Positions 37,118 to 46,265 are shown, counted from the stretch's first letter. The stretch is DNA of 64,000 nt from JAANXG01 sp034520625 (GCA_034520625.1 JAXHNI010000012.1:1-64000); one strand, 5' to 3'. Notes: generated by a model from the sequence alone, not told the origin. Numbers and translations are program-made.

Positions 37118-37693
37118 TCAATAGGATTCGGTTTTCAAACCCCTCTTTGTGGCGAAATCCGCCAAATCCTGGCCAACGTCTTCGGATTGCGGATCGGTGC
37201 CGCCTGCGGCTTCGACCAGAAACGAGCGGCGAAACAGCATGTCTTCTTCGCCGATGACAATCATCGCGACCTGATCGTTTCTGGCAAAGGTATCCAGGGC
37301 CTCCAGTTCGGCCACGGCATCACGCGTGCCACGAGCGGCAGGGGCCTTGCAGTAAAGAACATCTTCTTTCATGTCTGCGGCTAGCTGCGTCAGATCCCCG
37401 ATCATGGGATCGTTCCAGGTGCTCCACAGCGTGACCCGAACGCTCGGAAGCTGATCCGCATGCGATGCAGCTTGGTCCAGTAGAGGCTGAACCAGCTCCC
37501 GAAACTGAGCATGGACCAGCCCATCGAACGTCACAGCCTGGTAGTGCCGTTTCAAATCTCTTCGCAGCTTCCGGATCGCTTTTTCAGGGTCTAGGGCGGC
37601 CACCGACCTGGCCTCATCGAGCAACGCGCGCGCCCCTTGAACCTGCTCCTGCTCGTTCAGCTTGCCGCCGAACAGGCTTGCTAAAACGCCCAT
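37118..37693 (-). CDS. Uncharacterised 191-residue protein
   Basis: A predicted soluble, mainly alpha-helical protein with no signal peptide or recognised motif (YQAVTFDGLVHAQFRELVQPLL, then beta-alpha-like VRVTLWSTW and DQVAMIVIGEEDM). Its start lies just downstream of a GGGGACAG-type repeat and its stop codon is formed by the target-site duplication of the MITE, so both ends may be altered. I do not recognise the family. Confidence 0.4.
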   Translation of the reverse strand: MGVLASLFGGKLNEQEQVQGARALLDEARSVAALDPEKAIRKLRRDLKRHYQAVTFDGLVHAQFRELVQPLLDQAASHADQLPSVRVTLWSTWNDPMIGDLTQLAADMKEDVLYCKAPAARGTRDAVAELEALDTFARNDQVAMIVIGEEDMLFRRSFLVEAAGGTDPQSEDVGQDLADFATKRGLKTESY

Positions 37694-37716
37694 GCTTGCT
37701 ACCTCGGTATTTACGT

Positions 37717-37843
37717 ATTTACGGGGACAGTTTACTGATTACGGGGATATTGACAACAATATCGCGCGACACAACCTCCCCGGCACGCTGTTCTTTAGAA
37801 CAAGGCAATTCGTGAAACGGCATTGATCTCGGTGTGACCCGTC
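37717..37843 (+). repeat. GGGGACAGTTTACTGATTAC repeat, copy 2
   Basis: Sequence atttacggggacagtttact, then gatattgacaacaatatcgc and on to gtgaaacggcattgatctcg, nearly the same as 35245-35369. Differences are scattered substitutions and a few small indels. Confidence 0.65.
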
Positions 37844-37898
37844 GCCGGTTCTTGACCAGGCTGGCGGGATGGGTTGCGTGGGGAGCGGTGCTGTGGGG

Positions 37899-38043
37899 TT
37901 CAACCCTCACCCCGGACCTCTCCCGTTCATCGGAGAAAAGGTTCTAGGTTACATAGTCCGGCCGTATTGGCGTCCGACTTCGAGCATAGCCTGCGTAATC
38001 TGCCCCGGCGAGCAATGGCGCACCGCGTGTATCAGCTCGGCGA
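37899..38043. repeat. icmF 3'-end copy, intermediate
   Basis: About 145 bases (ttcaaccctcaccccgga..., then catagtccggccgtattggc..., and cgcaccgcgtgtatcagctc) match the region from 47765 to 47905, i.e. the sequence just downstream of icmF plus its last codons, at roughly three-quarters identity by eye. It shares details (gtaatctgcccc) with the more degenerate copy at 36559. It lies beside the phnDCEE operon's 3' end. Confidence 0.6.
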
Positions 38044-38091
38044 CCCGTACAATCTAATTCGTATGTACCCCACTATTACCTTACTGATTAT

Positions 38092-38907
38092 TCAGATGAT
38101 CGTCCTGCGCACCCGCGCCGACACCCACTCGCTTGCCAGCACCGTTGTCAGGATCAGTATCAGTATCATTGTCACCTGTGGCCAGGCGAGGGTGTTTAGC
38201 GAGTTCTGGAGCTGCAGTCCGATGCCGCCCGCGCCGACCAGACCCAGCACTGTACTCTCACGGATATTGATGTCCCAGCGGAACACGGAGATCGCCCAGA
38301 ACGAAGGTGCGACCTGCGGCCAGATGCCATAGACGAGAATCTGCGGGCCGCTCGCCCCGGCGGCCTCCACCGCTTCCACCTGGGCACGGTCGGTCTCCTC
38401 TATGGCTTCATAGAGCAGCTTGCCGACGAAGCCGATGGAGCGCAGCGCAATGGCGACCACCCCGGATAAAATCCCCGGCCCGACTATCGAAACCAACAAC
38501 AGCGCCCAGATCAACGAATTGATCGAACGCGACGCGACGATGATCAGCAGCGCAACCGGACGCAGCACCAGCGGGCTCGGCGAAGTGTTGCGCGCGGCGA
38601 GGAATGCGACAGGCGTTGCGATCCCCACCCCGATCAATGTGCCAAGCGTGGCGATGTTGATGGTGTCCCACAACGGCTTCCACAACTCGGGTAAGTAGTC
38701 GATCCGCGGCGGGATCATGCGGCCGCCAATATCGGAGGCCTGCCGCGGCGCATCGTACACGAACGCCCAAATCGTGGTTTCGGTCATCAACTGCCAGCAC
38801 CACACGGTAAGCGCCACCCCCGCAAACCAGCCCATCCAGATCAGGAGAGCGCCGATCCGGGTATGCAGCCGCCAGACCGGCCCTTGCGGGGTTTCGCGCA
38901 CCGGCAT
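38092..38907 (-). CDS. phnE: Phosphonate-type ABC transporter permease, PhnE2
   Basis: A 271-residue permease starting at ATG 38907; the frame is open much further upstream, but that part is antisense-like noise over the upstream genes. Membrane helices include ALLIWMGWFAGVALTVW, IWALLLVSIVGPGILSGVVAIAL and VTMILILILTTVLA. The cytoplasmic loop EAVEAAGASGPQILVYGIWPQ is the permease-ATPase contact loop (EAA-like) and IRESTVLGLVGAGGIG is characteristic of PhnE. Its ATG overlaps the stop of the first permease (ATGA). Final gene of the phnDCEE operon. Confidence 0.85.
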   Translation of the reverse strand: MPVRETPQGPVWRLHTRIGALLIWMGWFAGVALTVWCWQLMTETTIWAFVYDAPRQASDIGGRMIPPRIDYLPELWKPLWDTINIATLGTLIGVGIATPVAFLAARNTSPSPLVLRPVALLIIVASRSINSLIWALLLVSIVGPGILSGVVAIALRSIGFVGKLLYEAIEETDRAQVEAVEAAGASGPQILVYGIWPQVAPSFWAISVFRWDINIRESTVLGLVGAGGIGLQLQNSLNTLAWPQVTMILILILTTVLASEWVSARVRRTII

Positions 38908-39710
38908 CACTGCACCTGCTTTCGGATATAGCCGGACGAATACTCCGCCGCCATCACCAAAACGATGATGATGAGCAGGATCGCGCCCGCGCTGTCGTAC
39001 TCGTATCGATCTATTGCGGTGTTGAGCGTGGCGCCGATGCCACCCGCGCCGACGATCCCGATCACCGCGCTTTCGCGGAAATTGATGTCGAGGCGGTAGA
39101 GCGACAGGCCGATCAGCCGGGGCATCACCTGGGGCTGCACCGCATAAACGACGACCTGGGTCCAGGACGCGCCGGTCGCGCGGATCGCCTCGACCTGGGC
39201 CATGTCGATTTCCTCGATATCCTCGGCCAGCAGTTTGGCGAGGAAGCCGATGGTAGCGAAGCTGAGCGTCACGAAGCCGGCGAACGGTCCGAATCCGAAC
39301 ATCGCCACCAGGAATATCGCGATGATAATTTCCTGCAGCGACCGGCTGACCGCGATGACCCCGCGGCAGAACAGATACACCGGCATGGGCACGATATTGC
39401 GCGCCGCGCCGACCCCGAATGGCACCGACAGAATCACGCCCGCGACGGTGGAAGTGACGGTCATCGTCAGGCTCTCGATCAAGCCTTCGCTGATGTCGCG
39501 CCAGCGCGAGGAAAAGTCCGGCTGCAGGAAGCCTTCGACAAATCGCCAGCCACGATCGAGGCCCTCCCAGACGCGCTGCCAGTTGACCTCCAACGTCCCG
39601 ATGGCGAGCACGAGATAGATCAGCGCACCGATCTGGATGACGCGGCGCCAGACAGGGTCCTTGATAAGTTGCGGCGGGCGCCGCCAGGTTGCTGGATAGA
39701 CGCCGCTCAT
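38907..39710 (-). CDS. phnE: Phosphonate-type ABC transporter permease, PhnE1
   Basis: A 267-residue permease homologous to the downstream one. VEAIRATGASWTQVVVYAVQPQ is the coupling-loop motif, NFRESAVIGIVGAGGIG the PhnE signature. Several hydrophobic helices span the length. ATG 39710 overlaps the stop of phnC (ATGA), and its own stop overlaps the start of the second permease. Two adjacent permeases are common in phosphonate/phosphite uptake operons. Confidence 0.85.
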   Translation of the reverse strand: MSGVYPATWRRPPQLIKDPVWRRVIQIGALIYLVLAIGTLEVNWQRVWEGLDRGWRFVEGFLQPDFSSRWRDISEGLIESLTMTVTSTVAGVILSVPFGVGAARNIVPMPVYLFCRGVIAVSRSLQEIIIAIFLVAMFGFGPFAGFVTLSFATIGFLAKLLAEDIEEIDMAQVEAIRATGASWTQVVVYAVQPQVMPRLIGLSLYRLDINFRESAVIGIVGAGGIGATLNTAIDRYEYDSAGAILLIIIVLVMAAEYSSGYIRKQVQ

Positions 39711-40525
39711 GCGAGGCCCGCCATCCGCTCGGCCTGGTCGCGGTCCGCGGCGGCGTCCTCGGCAGCGGATTTGCGCATCGCGGTCCAGTCTTCCTCGCCG
39801 TAAATGCTGGTGAGCGCGACAACATCCAGCTCGGCGGGTGACCCGTCGTAGACCACTGCGCCGGCGCGCAGCCCGATAATCCGCTCGGCGAATTGCTGCG
39901 CCAGCACCACGTCGTGCATGTTGATGATCGCGGGCAGCCCGCGTTCCGCGCAGACTTCGGTGATAAGACGCATGATCTGGCGCGAGGTTTTGGGGTCGAG
40001 CGCGGCGGTCGGCTCGTCCACCAGCAGGAGCTCGGGCTCCTGGGCAAGAGCGCGCGCGATCCCGACGCGCTGGCGCTGGCCGCCGGAGAGCGCGTCGGCG
40101 CGGCTGTCGGCGCGCCCTTCCAGACCGACCCGGTCCAGCAGGCGGAAAGCGTTGGCGATGTCCTCGCGCGGGTATCGTCGCAGCCACGCGCGCCAGAACG
40201 ACACATAGCCGAGCCGGCCGGAGAGGACGTTTTCCATCACCGTCAGCCGCTCGACCAGTGCATATTCCTGGAAGATCATGCCGATGCGCCGGCGCGCGCA
40301 GCGCAGCCTGCTCTTGCTGAGGCGCGTCAGATCGGTGTCATTGAGCAGCACCCGCCCCGACGTCGGCTCGACCAGCCGGTTCACGCAACGGATGAGCGTC
40401 GACTTGCCTGCACCCGACGGGCCGATGAGACCCACGACCTGACCTTGGGGCACGCTAAAGCTGACGCCGCTCAGGGCCTTGTCGCCGGTTCGATAGGTTT
40501 TGCTCAGGCTTTCGACGCACAGCAT
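39707..40525 (-). CDS. phnC: Phosphonate-type ABC transporter ATP-binding protein, PhnC
   Basis: A 272-residue cytoplasmic ATPase. Walker A is GPSGAGKST, the Q-loop is in GMIFQEYAL, the signature is LSGGQRQRVG, Walker B LLLVDEP, and DPKTSRQIM follows as in PhnC. The start is ATG 40525; residues encoded upstream of it are unlike the family. Its stop overlaps the start of the first permease gene. It would energise uptake of phosphonates or phosphite. Confidence 0.85.
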   Translation of the reverse strand: MLCVESLSKTYRTGDKALSGVSFSVPQGQVVGLIGPSGAGKSTLIRCVNRLVEPTSGRVLLNDTDLTRLSKSRLRCARRRIGMIFQEYALVERLTVMENVLSGRLGYVSFWRAWLRRYPREDIANAFRLLDRVGLEGRADSRADALSGGQRQRVGIARALAQEPELLLVDEPTAALDPKTSRQIMRLITEVCAERGLPAIINMHDVVLAQQFAERIIGLRAGAVVYDGSPAELDVVALTSIYGEEDWTAMRKSAAEDAAADRDQAERMAGLA

Positions 40526-40590
40526 AGGCGGAACTCGCACGCGTGGGCGCGCGCAGCATGTCTGCGCGCGCCCCGTCCGGATAAAAGCCG

Positions 40591-41559
40591 TTACTGGCAG
40601 TCGTAGGTGACGTTGTTTGCGGCGTCGATTTTGCGAATCACCTCCCAGTTTTCCTTGAAGGTGATCTCGATGAACTGCTCTTCGCCGCTCTTGCCGAACT
40701 CTTCTGCGAGCTTGGTGCCTTCCCACTCGAACGTGAAGAAGGCCTGCTTGATCTGCTCCTGTAGCTCCGGCTTGAGGTTGTAAACCACACCATAGCCGGT
40801 GGTCGGAAAGGTCTGGGAGGTGTAAAGGACGTTGAACTGATCCTCCGACACCACGTCCCGCTCGATCATGCGATTCTTGACCGAGTTGGCGATGGTGGCA
40901 ACCTCGTAATCCTTGTTGGCGACGCCCAGGATCGAGTTGTCGTGCTTGCCGGAGAACTGAACATCGTAGTCCTCGCCCGAGATCATGCCGAATTCAGCTT
41001 TCATCAGCGCCGTTGGCGCCTTGAAGCCGGAATTGGAGGTCTGCGAGGTGTGGGTGAGCGTCTTGCCCTCGATGTCCTCGACTTTGTCGATTCCGGAGCC
41101 CGGATAGGTGATGATTTCCATCTCGTAACCGAAAGAGCCGTCCTTGCCCGCCATCATGGTGAACGGCCGGAAGCCCGCGCACGCCACTGCAATCGGATTG
41201 GAACCTGTGTTGAAACCCGCGACATGCAGACGTCCGGCGCGCATCGCCTCGATCTGCGCGGCGTTTGACTGAACCGGAAAAAACTGCGCCTGCTTGCCCG
41301 TAAGCTCTTCCATGTGATCAAGGAATTCAGACCAGACCTCGCGATAGACGGCCGGATCCTCAACCGGCGTATAGGCGAAGATAAGCGTATCCGGGTCGAT
41401 CTGCTTGGCCGGATCGGTGGGTATGTCGGCGACCAGATCGCCGTCTTTGTCTTCGAACCCGGCACCAAGCTGAAACGCGGGGGCCGGTGCGGCCACGAAA
41501 AGGACGGCGAACAGCGCCACGGCGGACATCACTGCAGGAGATCGGATCATTTTTAGCAA
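40591..41559 (-). CDS. phnD: Phosphonate-type substrate-binding protein, PhnD
   Basis: A 322-residue periplasmic binding protein with a signal peptide (VALFAVLFVAAPAPA-F). LIFAYTPVEDPAVYREVW and VAGFNTGSNPIAVACAGFRPF are typical PhnD/PtxB ligand-site regions; TLTHTSQTSNSGFKAP is the second lobe loop. The specific ligand (phosphonate, phosphite, hypophosphite or another oxyanion) cannot be read from the sequence. First gene of the phnDCEE operon, with a Pho-box-like sequence upstream. Confidence 0.85.
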   Translation of the reverse strand: MLKMIRSPAVMSAVALFAVLFVAAPAPAFQLGAGFEDKDGDLVADIPTDPAKQIDPDTLIFAYTPVEDPAVYREVWSEFLDHMEELTGKQAQFFPVQSNAAQIEAMRAGRLHVAGFNTGSNPIAVACAGFRPFTMMAGKDGSFGYEMEIITYPGSGIDKVEDIEGKTLTHTSQTSNSGFKAPTALMKAEFGMISGEDYDVQFSGKHDNSILGVANKDYEVATIANSVKNRMIERDVVSEDQFNVLYTSQTFPTTGYGVVYNLKPELQEQIKQAFFTFEWEGTKLAEEFGKSGEEQFIEITFKENWEVIRKIDAANNVTYDCQ

Positions 41560-41601
41560 ACCTCAACATCGAACGTGAGGTTGAAATGCTATTTGCGCCG
41601 C

Positions 41602-41619
41602 ATTGCAGGCAGATGACAG
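41602..41619 (-). promoter_or_regulatory. Candidate Pho box upstream of phnD
   Basis: Reading the minus strand, CTGTCAT-ctgc-CTGCAAT matches the Pho box (two CTGTCAT-like repeats, 11 bp apart) at 12 of 14 repeat positions, the first repeat perfectly. A TAGCAT that could serve as -10 element lies about 10 bases downstream, and the phnD start codon some 40 bases further. Placement fits PhoB activation under phosphate limitation. Confidence 0.5.
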
Positions 41620-41694
41620 GAAGCGAACCGATCACCTGAAGCCGGCATGGATGCCATGCCGGGCCGGCACCAATATGGTCTTGCCGGAGTGGGA

Positions 41695-41731
41695 ATTACG
41701 GGGACAGTTTACTGATTACGGCGATATTGAA
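41695..41731 (+). repeat. GGGGACAGTTTACTGATTAC repeat, short copy
   Basis: The sequence aattacggggacagtttact and gattacggcgatattga matches the first 35 bases of the longer copies, then diverges. It lies between the Pho box and the toxin remnant. Confidence 0.6.
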
Positions 41732-41820
41732 GTACTGCTCGATGCTCTCGAGCACCTGCTGCTGGCAATTCTTGGGGGCAAAGGAGGATGGCATTTCAAA
41801 AACGCGCCGATCGCATTTTC

Positions 41821-41961
41821 TCAAAATCGTTCATGACTTGCCCCGGTGGTAAATCTCTTCCTCTTCCCTTGATTCAATAACCGCAGCGCGGCGCGTCGAA
41901 GTGCCGGCAGGGAACCGCGCAAGTCAGGATCGCTGGCTTCCTCTATCGATCGTTTGCTCAT
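41821..41961 (-). pseudogene. Truncated zeta-associated antitoxin-like ORF
   Basis: ATG 41961 overlaps the stop of the toxin remnant (ATGA) and encodes a 46-residue protein with SDPDLRGSLPALRRAALRLL. This resembles the small protein encoded after zeta-type toxins (pattern DPD...SL.A..RAA). Its usual C-terminal part is absent, replaced by a basic tail, so it looks broken. Confidence 0.35.
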
Positions 41962-42140
41962 GGTTTCTCGCTCCAATCCATCTCGATCGGCCCGCCGCCC
42001 GAATTGTCATATCTGACCCAAGCATCGACCCGGGGCATATAGAACTGTTCGAGGTTTTTCAGGCCGGCCGCAAACCGGCCGAGCACCTTGTCTAGCAATC
42101 CTCCCCTTCCATAGAGCTGGGAATCCCGCCGAATCTCATC
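41958..42140 (-). pseudogene. Zeta-toxin-like C-terminal fragment
   Basis: The frame reads RFAAGLKNLEQFYMPRVDAW, then VRYDNSGGGPIEMDWSEKP. It matches the C-terminal end of zeta-toxin/ABC-type ATPase proteins (pattern R...GL.NF...Y.P..D.W..YDNSG). The kinase P-loop half is missing; the upstream junction carries a GGGGACAG-type core remnant (42166-42180) that probably replaced it. Together with the ORF at 41821 it is the decayed end of a toxin-antitoxin pair. Confidence 0.5.
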
Positions 42141-42223
42141 AATCCAGGGAACGGTCACATAGTTAAGTATACTGTCCCCAGAACCAGAACCCCCCAGAAC
42201 CCAGGGCTTTCCCGTAGCGAGTT

Positions 42224-42664
42224 CTAATGCACCATGACGCAGGTGCATTCGGCAAGGTGACTGACTTTGTGGGAGGTGCTTCCAACCACGAGTCCGGAAA
42301 TATCGCTCAGTCCCCGACTGCCCATCACGATCATGTCGACGTTCTTGCCCTTGGCGTGTTCCAGGATGGCCTGGGCTGCCGGACCGACAAGGACATCCGA
42401 ATGCACTTTCTTGCAGCCGCGATCAGCGGCGATCTGCTCGGCGGCTTCCATCACCTTCCGGCCTGCCTCCTCGATCTTTTCCCTGGAGGAGTTCACGGTT
42501 ATCGAGGCACCGCCCAGGACCAGCGTGCGCTTGCTCTCCCCGGTCAGGATGACATGCATCAGGTACAGTTCCGCTTCGTACTTGTCGGCAAGGTCACAGG
42601 CGAGCTCCAGGGCCTTTTTCGAGTATCCGGATCCGTCCAGCGGCACCAGAATTTTCTTGATCAT
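42224..42664 (-). CDS. Universal stress protein, UspA family
   Basis: A 146-residue single-domain Usp. IKKILVPLDGSGYSKKAL is the usual opening with the first Asp, and GSRGLSDISGLVVGSTSHKV contains the G-2x-G-9x-G(S/T) ATP-binding motif. Length and lack of a signal are normal. A GGAG lies 5 bases upstream of ATG. It stands alone; regulation cannot be inferred. Confidence 0.85.
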   Translation of the reverse strand: MIKKILVPLDGSGYSKKALELACDLADKYEAELYLMHVILTGESKRTLVLGGASITVNSSREKIEEAGRKVMEAAEQIAADRGCKKVHSDVLVGPAAQAILEHAKGKNVDMIVMGSRGLSDISGLVVGSTSHKVSHLAECTCVMVH

Positions 42665-42907
42665 GCTTACTCCGTTGAGTTCACTCTTCGCTGCAACTTA
42701 CCAAACGGCCGGCCCGGGATATTGATCTGGATCAGAAACCGGGCAGTCACCGCAGCCACGTCACGGTACGCTTCCTGCTGGGCGTTCGCGGCAGCGCGTG
42801 CTGGAGCGTGAGGCGATGGCGAGTCGATCGCCGCTGGAGTGATCCGCCCCCGGGACGCCAGGAAGGCGGTCCCGGGAGCGGGTCATTCAGCAGGCGGAAG
42901 ACGGGCG

Positions 42908-43537
42908 TTAAAACCGCCAGTCCGGGCCGCCGCGGCCGCCGCGGTCCAGTCCGGGTCCGGACCGCTCGTCGACCAGGTAACCGCGCACGAGAACATCCTG
43001 GCCATCCGGGCGGCCCATATAGTCCCCGCCGGCTGGACCGCCGTTGCGGGGATCCCAGGGCCCGCTCGTATAGAGCTGCTCGTTTCGATGCACGACGAAG
43101 CCGGTGGTAAAGGATTTGGAAACGCTGCCGAAGCCGTCACCGTCGGTTGTCAGGCACGTCTGGGACAGGTTGTGATCCGCACCCGACGGTGGACTGTTCT
43201 GCCCCACGGACAGAACCAGGCAGTACGTATGGTCGGGTTGGTCCGTCAGGAATGCCCAGTGCACTTCCGTGACGACCAGCACCTTGCCTCGGGGAATCCG
43301 GTAGTCCTCGACCCGGGTGCCGTCGTGCCTGATTCTGCTGGTGAACCTCAAGGCATTGGGAAAGTCGCTCGGATTGAGGATAGAGCCCCCTCCCGGATCG
43401 TAAGTGAAGCCATCTCCACTGAGAACGACCAGATCCTGCGGGGGCACGTTGACATGGGTTTGCGCCTGGACCGGTGCCGTGGTCCAGGCCAACACTGCGA
43501 GCAGAAAAACGGTGATTTTTGTCACTGGATTGTTCAT
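42908..43537 (-). CDS. Exported protein of unknown function
   Basis: A 209-residue protein with a signal peptide (TKITVFLLAVLAWTTAPVQA-Q) preceded by GGGAGG; the frame is open upstream, but those residues are unlikely to be translated. The mature part is beta-rich with two Cys (YCLVLSV, LSQTCL), a VLVVTEVHWAFL stretch and a Gly/Arg-rich C-terminus (RGGRGGPDWRF). I recognise no family. Confidence 0.55.
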   Translation of the reverse strand: MNNPVTKITVFLLAVLAWTTAPVQAQTHVNVPPQDLVVLSGDGFTYDPGGGSILNPSDFPNALRFTSRIRHDGTRVEDYRIPRGKVLVVTEVHWAFLTDQPDHTYCLVLSVGQNSPPSGADHNLSQTCLTTDGDGFGSVSKSFTTGFVVHRNEQLYTSGPWDPRNGGPAGGDYMGRPDGQDVLVRGYLVDERSGPGLDRGGRGGPDWRF

Positions 43538-44007
43538 CTCGACCTCCCACTTGCTGGAGTTTGCAATGTTCTTCCCTGTATCGATCACTCCATTGCAATC
43601 GAAATGCCGGGCCCAGCTTGCCTTAGATGCACACGCGCGTCCATACCATGTCCGGACAGAACCGCGGCCGACATCCCGAAGAACGCGCCATTGGGCGATT
43701 CTTTTGTTTCGGAGATTTTTTTGCAATATGAGATGAGTAGAAGCCCACCGGACCGGTACGGAGCCGTTTCCCCGGTCCTATGTTGACCCTGGCCCTGGGC
43801 ATTGCCGCCGGTTACAGCGACAGGCCCGCCGCGTGCTGCAGGACCTCTACGAGGAATACTCGGTGGCCGAGCGGGCACGGCACCAATCCCGCACACCTGC
43901 CGAATAGTCAGCGCCGCCGAACAACCAAGGCCACCGGTTCCAAACGGTGCCCGGAAGAGCGCGTGCGTTCCGGGCGGCGGCGCGCATAGCGCCATGCGGG
44001 ATTCCCT
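43538..44007. other. Gene-poor stretch with coding remnants
   Basis: No intact gene is supported. A plus-frame piece near 43812-43908 (LQRQARRVLQDLYEEYSVAE, ending TAG) looks like the remains of a coding region but cannot be assigned. The stretch runs up to the large icmF-tail duplicate. Confidence 0.3.
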
Positions 44008-44348
44008 GCTTCGGCCTCCCTGGCCGTTCCTGACGACATCGTCGCGCCCTCCTCGGCAAACGTCTACCCCTGTGTTGTGTTGTCGGGTTGAAATCCGACC
44101 TACACGCCCTTCGATACTATTTTGCTGATCCCAATCCTTCCGGGTTTACCCTTCAACCCTCACCCCGGCCTTCTCCCATTCTTGGGAGAGGGCGTTCATG
44201 GCTACATCGTGCGGCGGTACTGGCCGCCGACTTCGAACATAGCGTGCGTAATCTGGCCAAGCGAGCAGTAGCGCACCGCGTGCATCAGCTCGGCGAAGAC
44301 GTTGTCGTTGTTCATCGCCGCCTGCCTGACGCGCTCCAGGGCCTGCTT
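44008..44348. repeat. 341-bp duplicate of the icmF 3' end and downstream region
   Basis: Bases 44008-44348 match 47620-47960 without gaps and with about seven mismatches by hand count (about 98% identity). The copy contains 194 bases downstream of icmF and its last 147 coding bases, including the stop codon. At 44349 the similarity ends abruptly within a Lys codon. Confidence 0.85.
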
Positions 44349-44402
44349 GCGGGCCGGCTTACCCGCACCTCCCCCAGAACCGATAGCAGCCTGTGACGTC
44401 AA
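44202..44402 (-). pseudogene. Detached icmF C-terminus
   Basis: A minus-strand frame of 66 codons whose last 48 residues (QALERVRQAAMNNDNVFAEL to GGQYRRTM) equal the C-terminus of IcmF except for one His/Gln change. The preceding 18 residues are unrelated. It is part of the 341-bp duplication and cannot encode a functional mutase. Confidence 0.8.
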
Positions 44403-44630
44403 CGCGGTGGCAGGGACCTCAGGTAGGAGGGCATACCGCCGATTAGAAAGCGCTTCAGCGCGATGGGAACGAACGCATCTGCCGTACCCCGCCGCACGGA
44501 CGAGAACGTTTCATCTCCTGCCGTATATACGTTAAGGTTAACATAGTTCTCTGACGGTTCGTACTTCAGGTTCTCTGTATCATGCGTCGTCAGGGTGGAA
44601 ATCTCCGCAATTGGCGAATAGGAGGATGTC

Positions 44631-46130
44631 ATGCAAGACTTCCTGCAAGAATTCGGGAACATCGTTGGGGCGACCACCGGCAACCTGCTTGTTGCCCTGG
44701 CCATACTGATCATAGGTTGGATTCTGGCCTTCCTCGCTTCCTCCCTCATCAGGAAGGGCACGTCCAGCTCCGGTTTGAGCCGGCGCATTGCCGGAATGAT
44801 CGGAGAGGAGGAAAAATCATCCGAAGTGGACAAGTGGGCCGGAAGGGCCGCGTTCTGGATAATCATACTGGTTGCGTTGGTAGCTGTTTTCGACAGACTG
44901 GAGCTGACCGGCGCGGCACAACCGATCAACGCGTTTCTGAACCAGCTTTTCGTATTCGCACCAAAGCTGGTGGCTGCGGTTGCGCTGCTGCTGATTGCGT
45001 GGGCCCTGGCTACCGCCATACGCTTCGCCGTCGGACGCGGGCTCAAGGCCACCAGTCTCGACAAACGGCTGGCAGCTCAGGCAGGCATCGAGGAGCCGTC
45101 CAGAGAATCGGTCAGCGACGCCCTGGGCAACGTCGGTTACTGGTTGACCTTCGTGCTGTTTCTGCCCGCTGTCCTCGGCGCCCTGGAGATGGAAGGTCTG
45201 CTGGGCCCGGTCGAGCGGATGATCGACGAAGTACTGGCGATGCTGCCGAACGTGTTTGCCGCCGGACTGCTGCTGTTGATCGGATGGTTCATCGCCAGAC
45301 TGCTCCGGCAGATAACGACCAGCCTCCTGACAGCTGCCGGCACTGACCGCGCCGGCGAGCGCATCGGCCTTATGTCGACGCCGGACGGACGCAGCCTCTC
45401 AGGAATCATTGGAACGATCGTCTACGCGCTGGTCATGATCCCGGCGATTATCGCGGCGCTCCACGCCCTCGAGATATCCGCCATCTCCGATCCTGCCATC
45501 GAGATGCTGACCGCGCTGCTGGCGGCGATACCCCTGGTGTTCGGCGCCGCGGTAGTGCTCGGCATTGCCTACTTCGTCGGTAAGCTTGTCTCCGAGCTGG
45601 TGACGGACGTGTTATCGGGTGTCGGATTCGACGACGTACTGGAGCGGATCGGCCTTGCGCAACTGGGAACCGAAACGCGCCGCACGCCGTCCCAGATCGC
45701 GGGCTACTTGGTATTGGTCGCCATCATACTGTTCTCCGCTATTGAAGCGGCGGAGCTCATGGGCTTCACCGTCCTGGCGGATCTGATCACTCGATTCATC
45801 CAGTTCGCCGCCAACGTGGTGCTCGCCGTGGTGGTATTCGGCCTGGGTCTGTATTTCGCGAACCTGGCTCACAATGTCGTGAGTTCCACCGGCGGCGCTC
45901 AGGCTCCGATGCTTGCACAGGGCGCCAGAGTGGCGATCATGATCTTCGCGTTCGCCCTGGCTCTGCGCCAGACCGGAATCGCGGATGATATCGTGAATCT
46001 TGCGTTCGGCCTGCTTCTGGGAGCCGTTGCGATTGCCGCGGCCATCGCGTTCGGTATCGGTGGCAAGGATATGGCCGCCCGGGCCATCGAACGCTGGTCT
46101 AAACCGTTTGAGCAATCTCGACAGGACTAG
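44631..46130 (+). CDS. Mechanosensitive ion channel family protein (TM-helix repeats)
   Basis: A 499-residue membrane protein with about eleven hydrophobic segments and repeated conserved TM-helix units (IIGWILAFLASSLI, LLIGWFIARLLRQI, VVLGIAYFVGKLVSELV, FGLGLYFANLAHNVV), each preceded by a short Gly-rich turn. This repeat style is that of CmpX-like/mechanosensitive-channel-related proteins rather than a classical MscS core, whose beta domain is not visible. AGGAGG lies 6 bases upstream of ATG. It lies, with rimK, between the two copies of the icmF tail. Confidence 0.75.
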   Translation: MQDFLQEFGNIVGATTGNLLVALAILIIGWILAFLASSLIRKGTSSSGLSRRIAGMIGEEEKSSEVDKWAGRAAFWIIILVALVAVFDRLELTGAAQPINAFLNQLFVFAPKLVAAVALLLIAWALATAIRFAVGRGLKATSLDKRLAAQAGIEEPSRESVSDALGNVGYWLTFVLFLPAVLGALEMEGLLGPVERMIDEVLAMLPNVFAAGLLLLIGWFIARLLRQITTSLLTAAGTDRAGERIGLMSTPDGRSLSGIIGTIVYALVMIPAIIAALHALEISAISDPAIEMLTALLAAIPLVFGAAVVLGIAYFVGKLVSELVTDVLSGVGFDDVLERIGLAQLGTETRRTPSQIAGYLVLVAIILFSAIEAAELMGFTVLADLITRFIQFAANVVLAVVVFGLGLYFANLAHNVVSSTGGAQAPMLAQGARVAIMIFAFALALRQTGIADDIVNLAFGLLLGAVAIAAAIAFGIGGKDMAARAIERWSKPFEQSRQD

Positions 46131-46265
46131 CGATCTGCCAGGGGCCATGGTCGCTTTCCGTGCGCCATGGCCCCGCCGCCGCAGGGAAACGGATGCCGAT
46201 CGGCGGCAGGGAGCAGCGATACCGGACGGAGGTCAAAGTTTGGCTGAGCAACACCGGAGCAAATC

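Noticed and set aside
38092..40206. 704-residue open frame for phnE2
   Set aside because: Its upstream 430 residues are low-complexity Arg/Pro-rich translation of the phnE1 and phnC genes in another frame. PhnE2 begins at ATG 38907.
36559..44348. Icm tails as separate mutase genes
   Set aside because: The copies include downstream noncoding DNA of icmF and lack the mutase domain, so they are duplicated 3' ends rather than remnants of another mutase gene.
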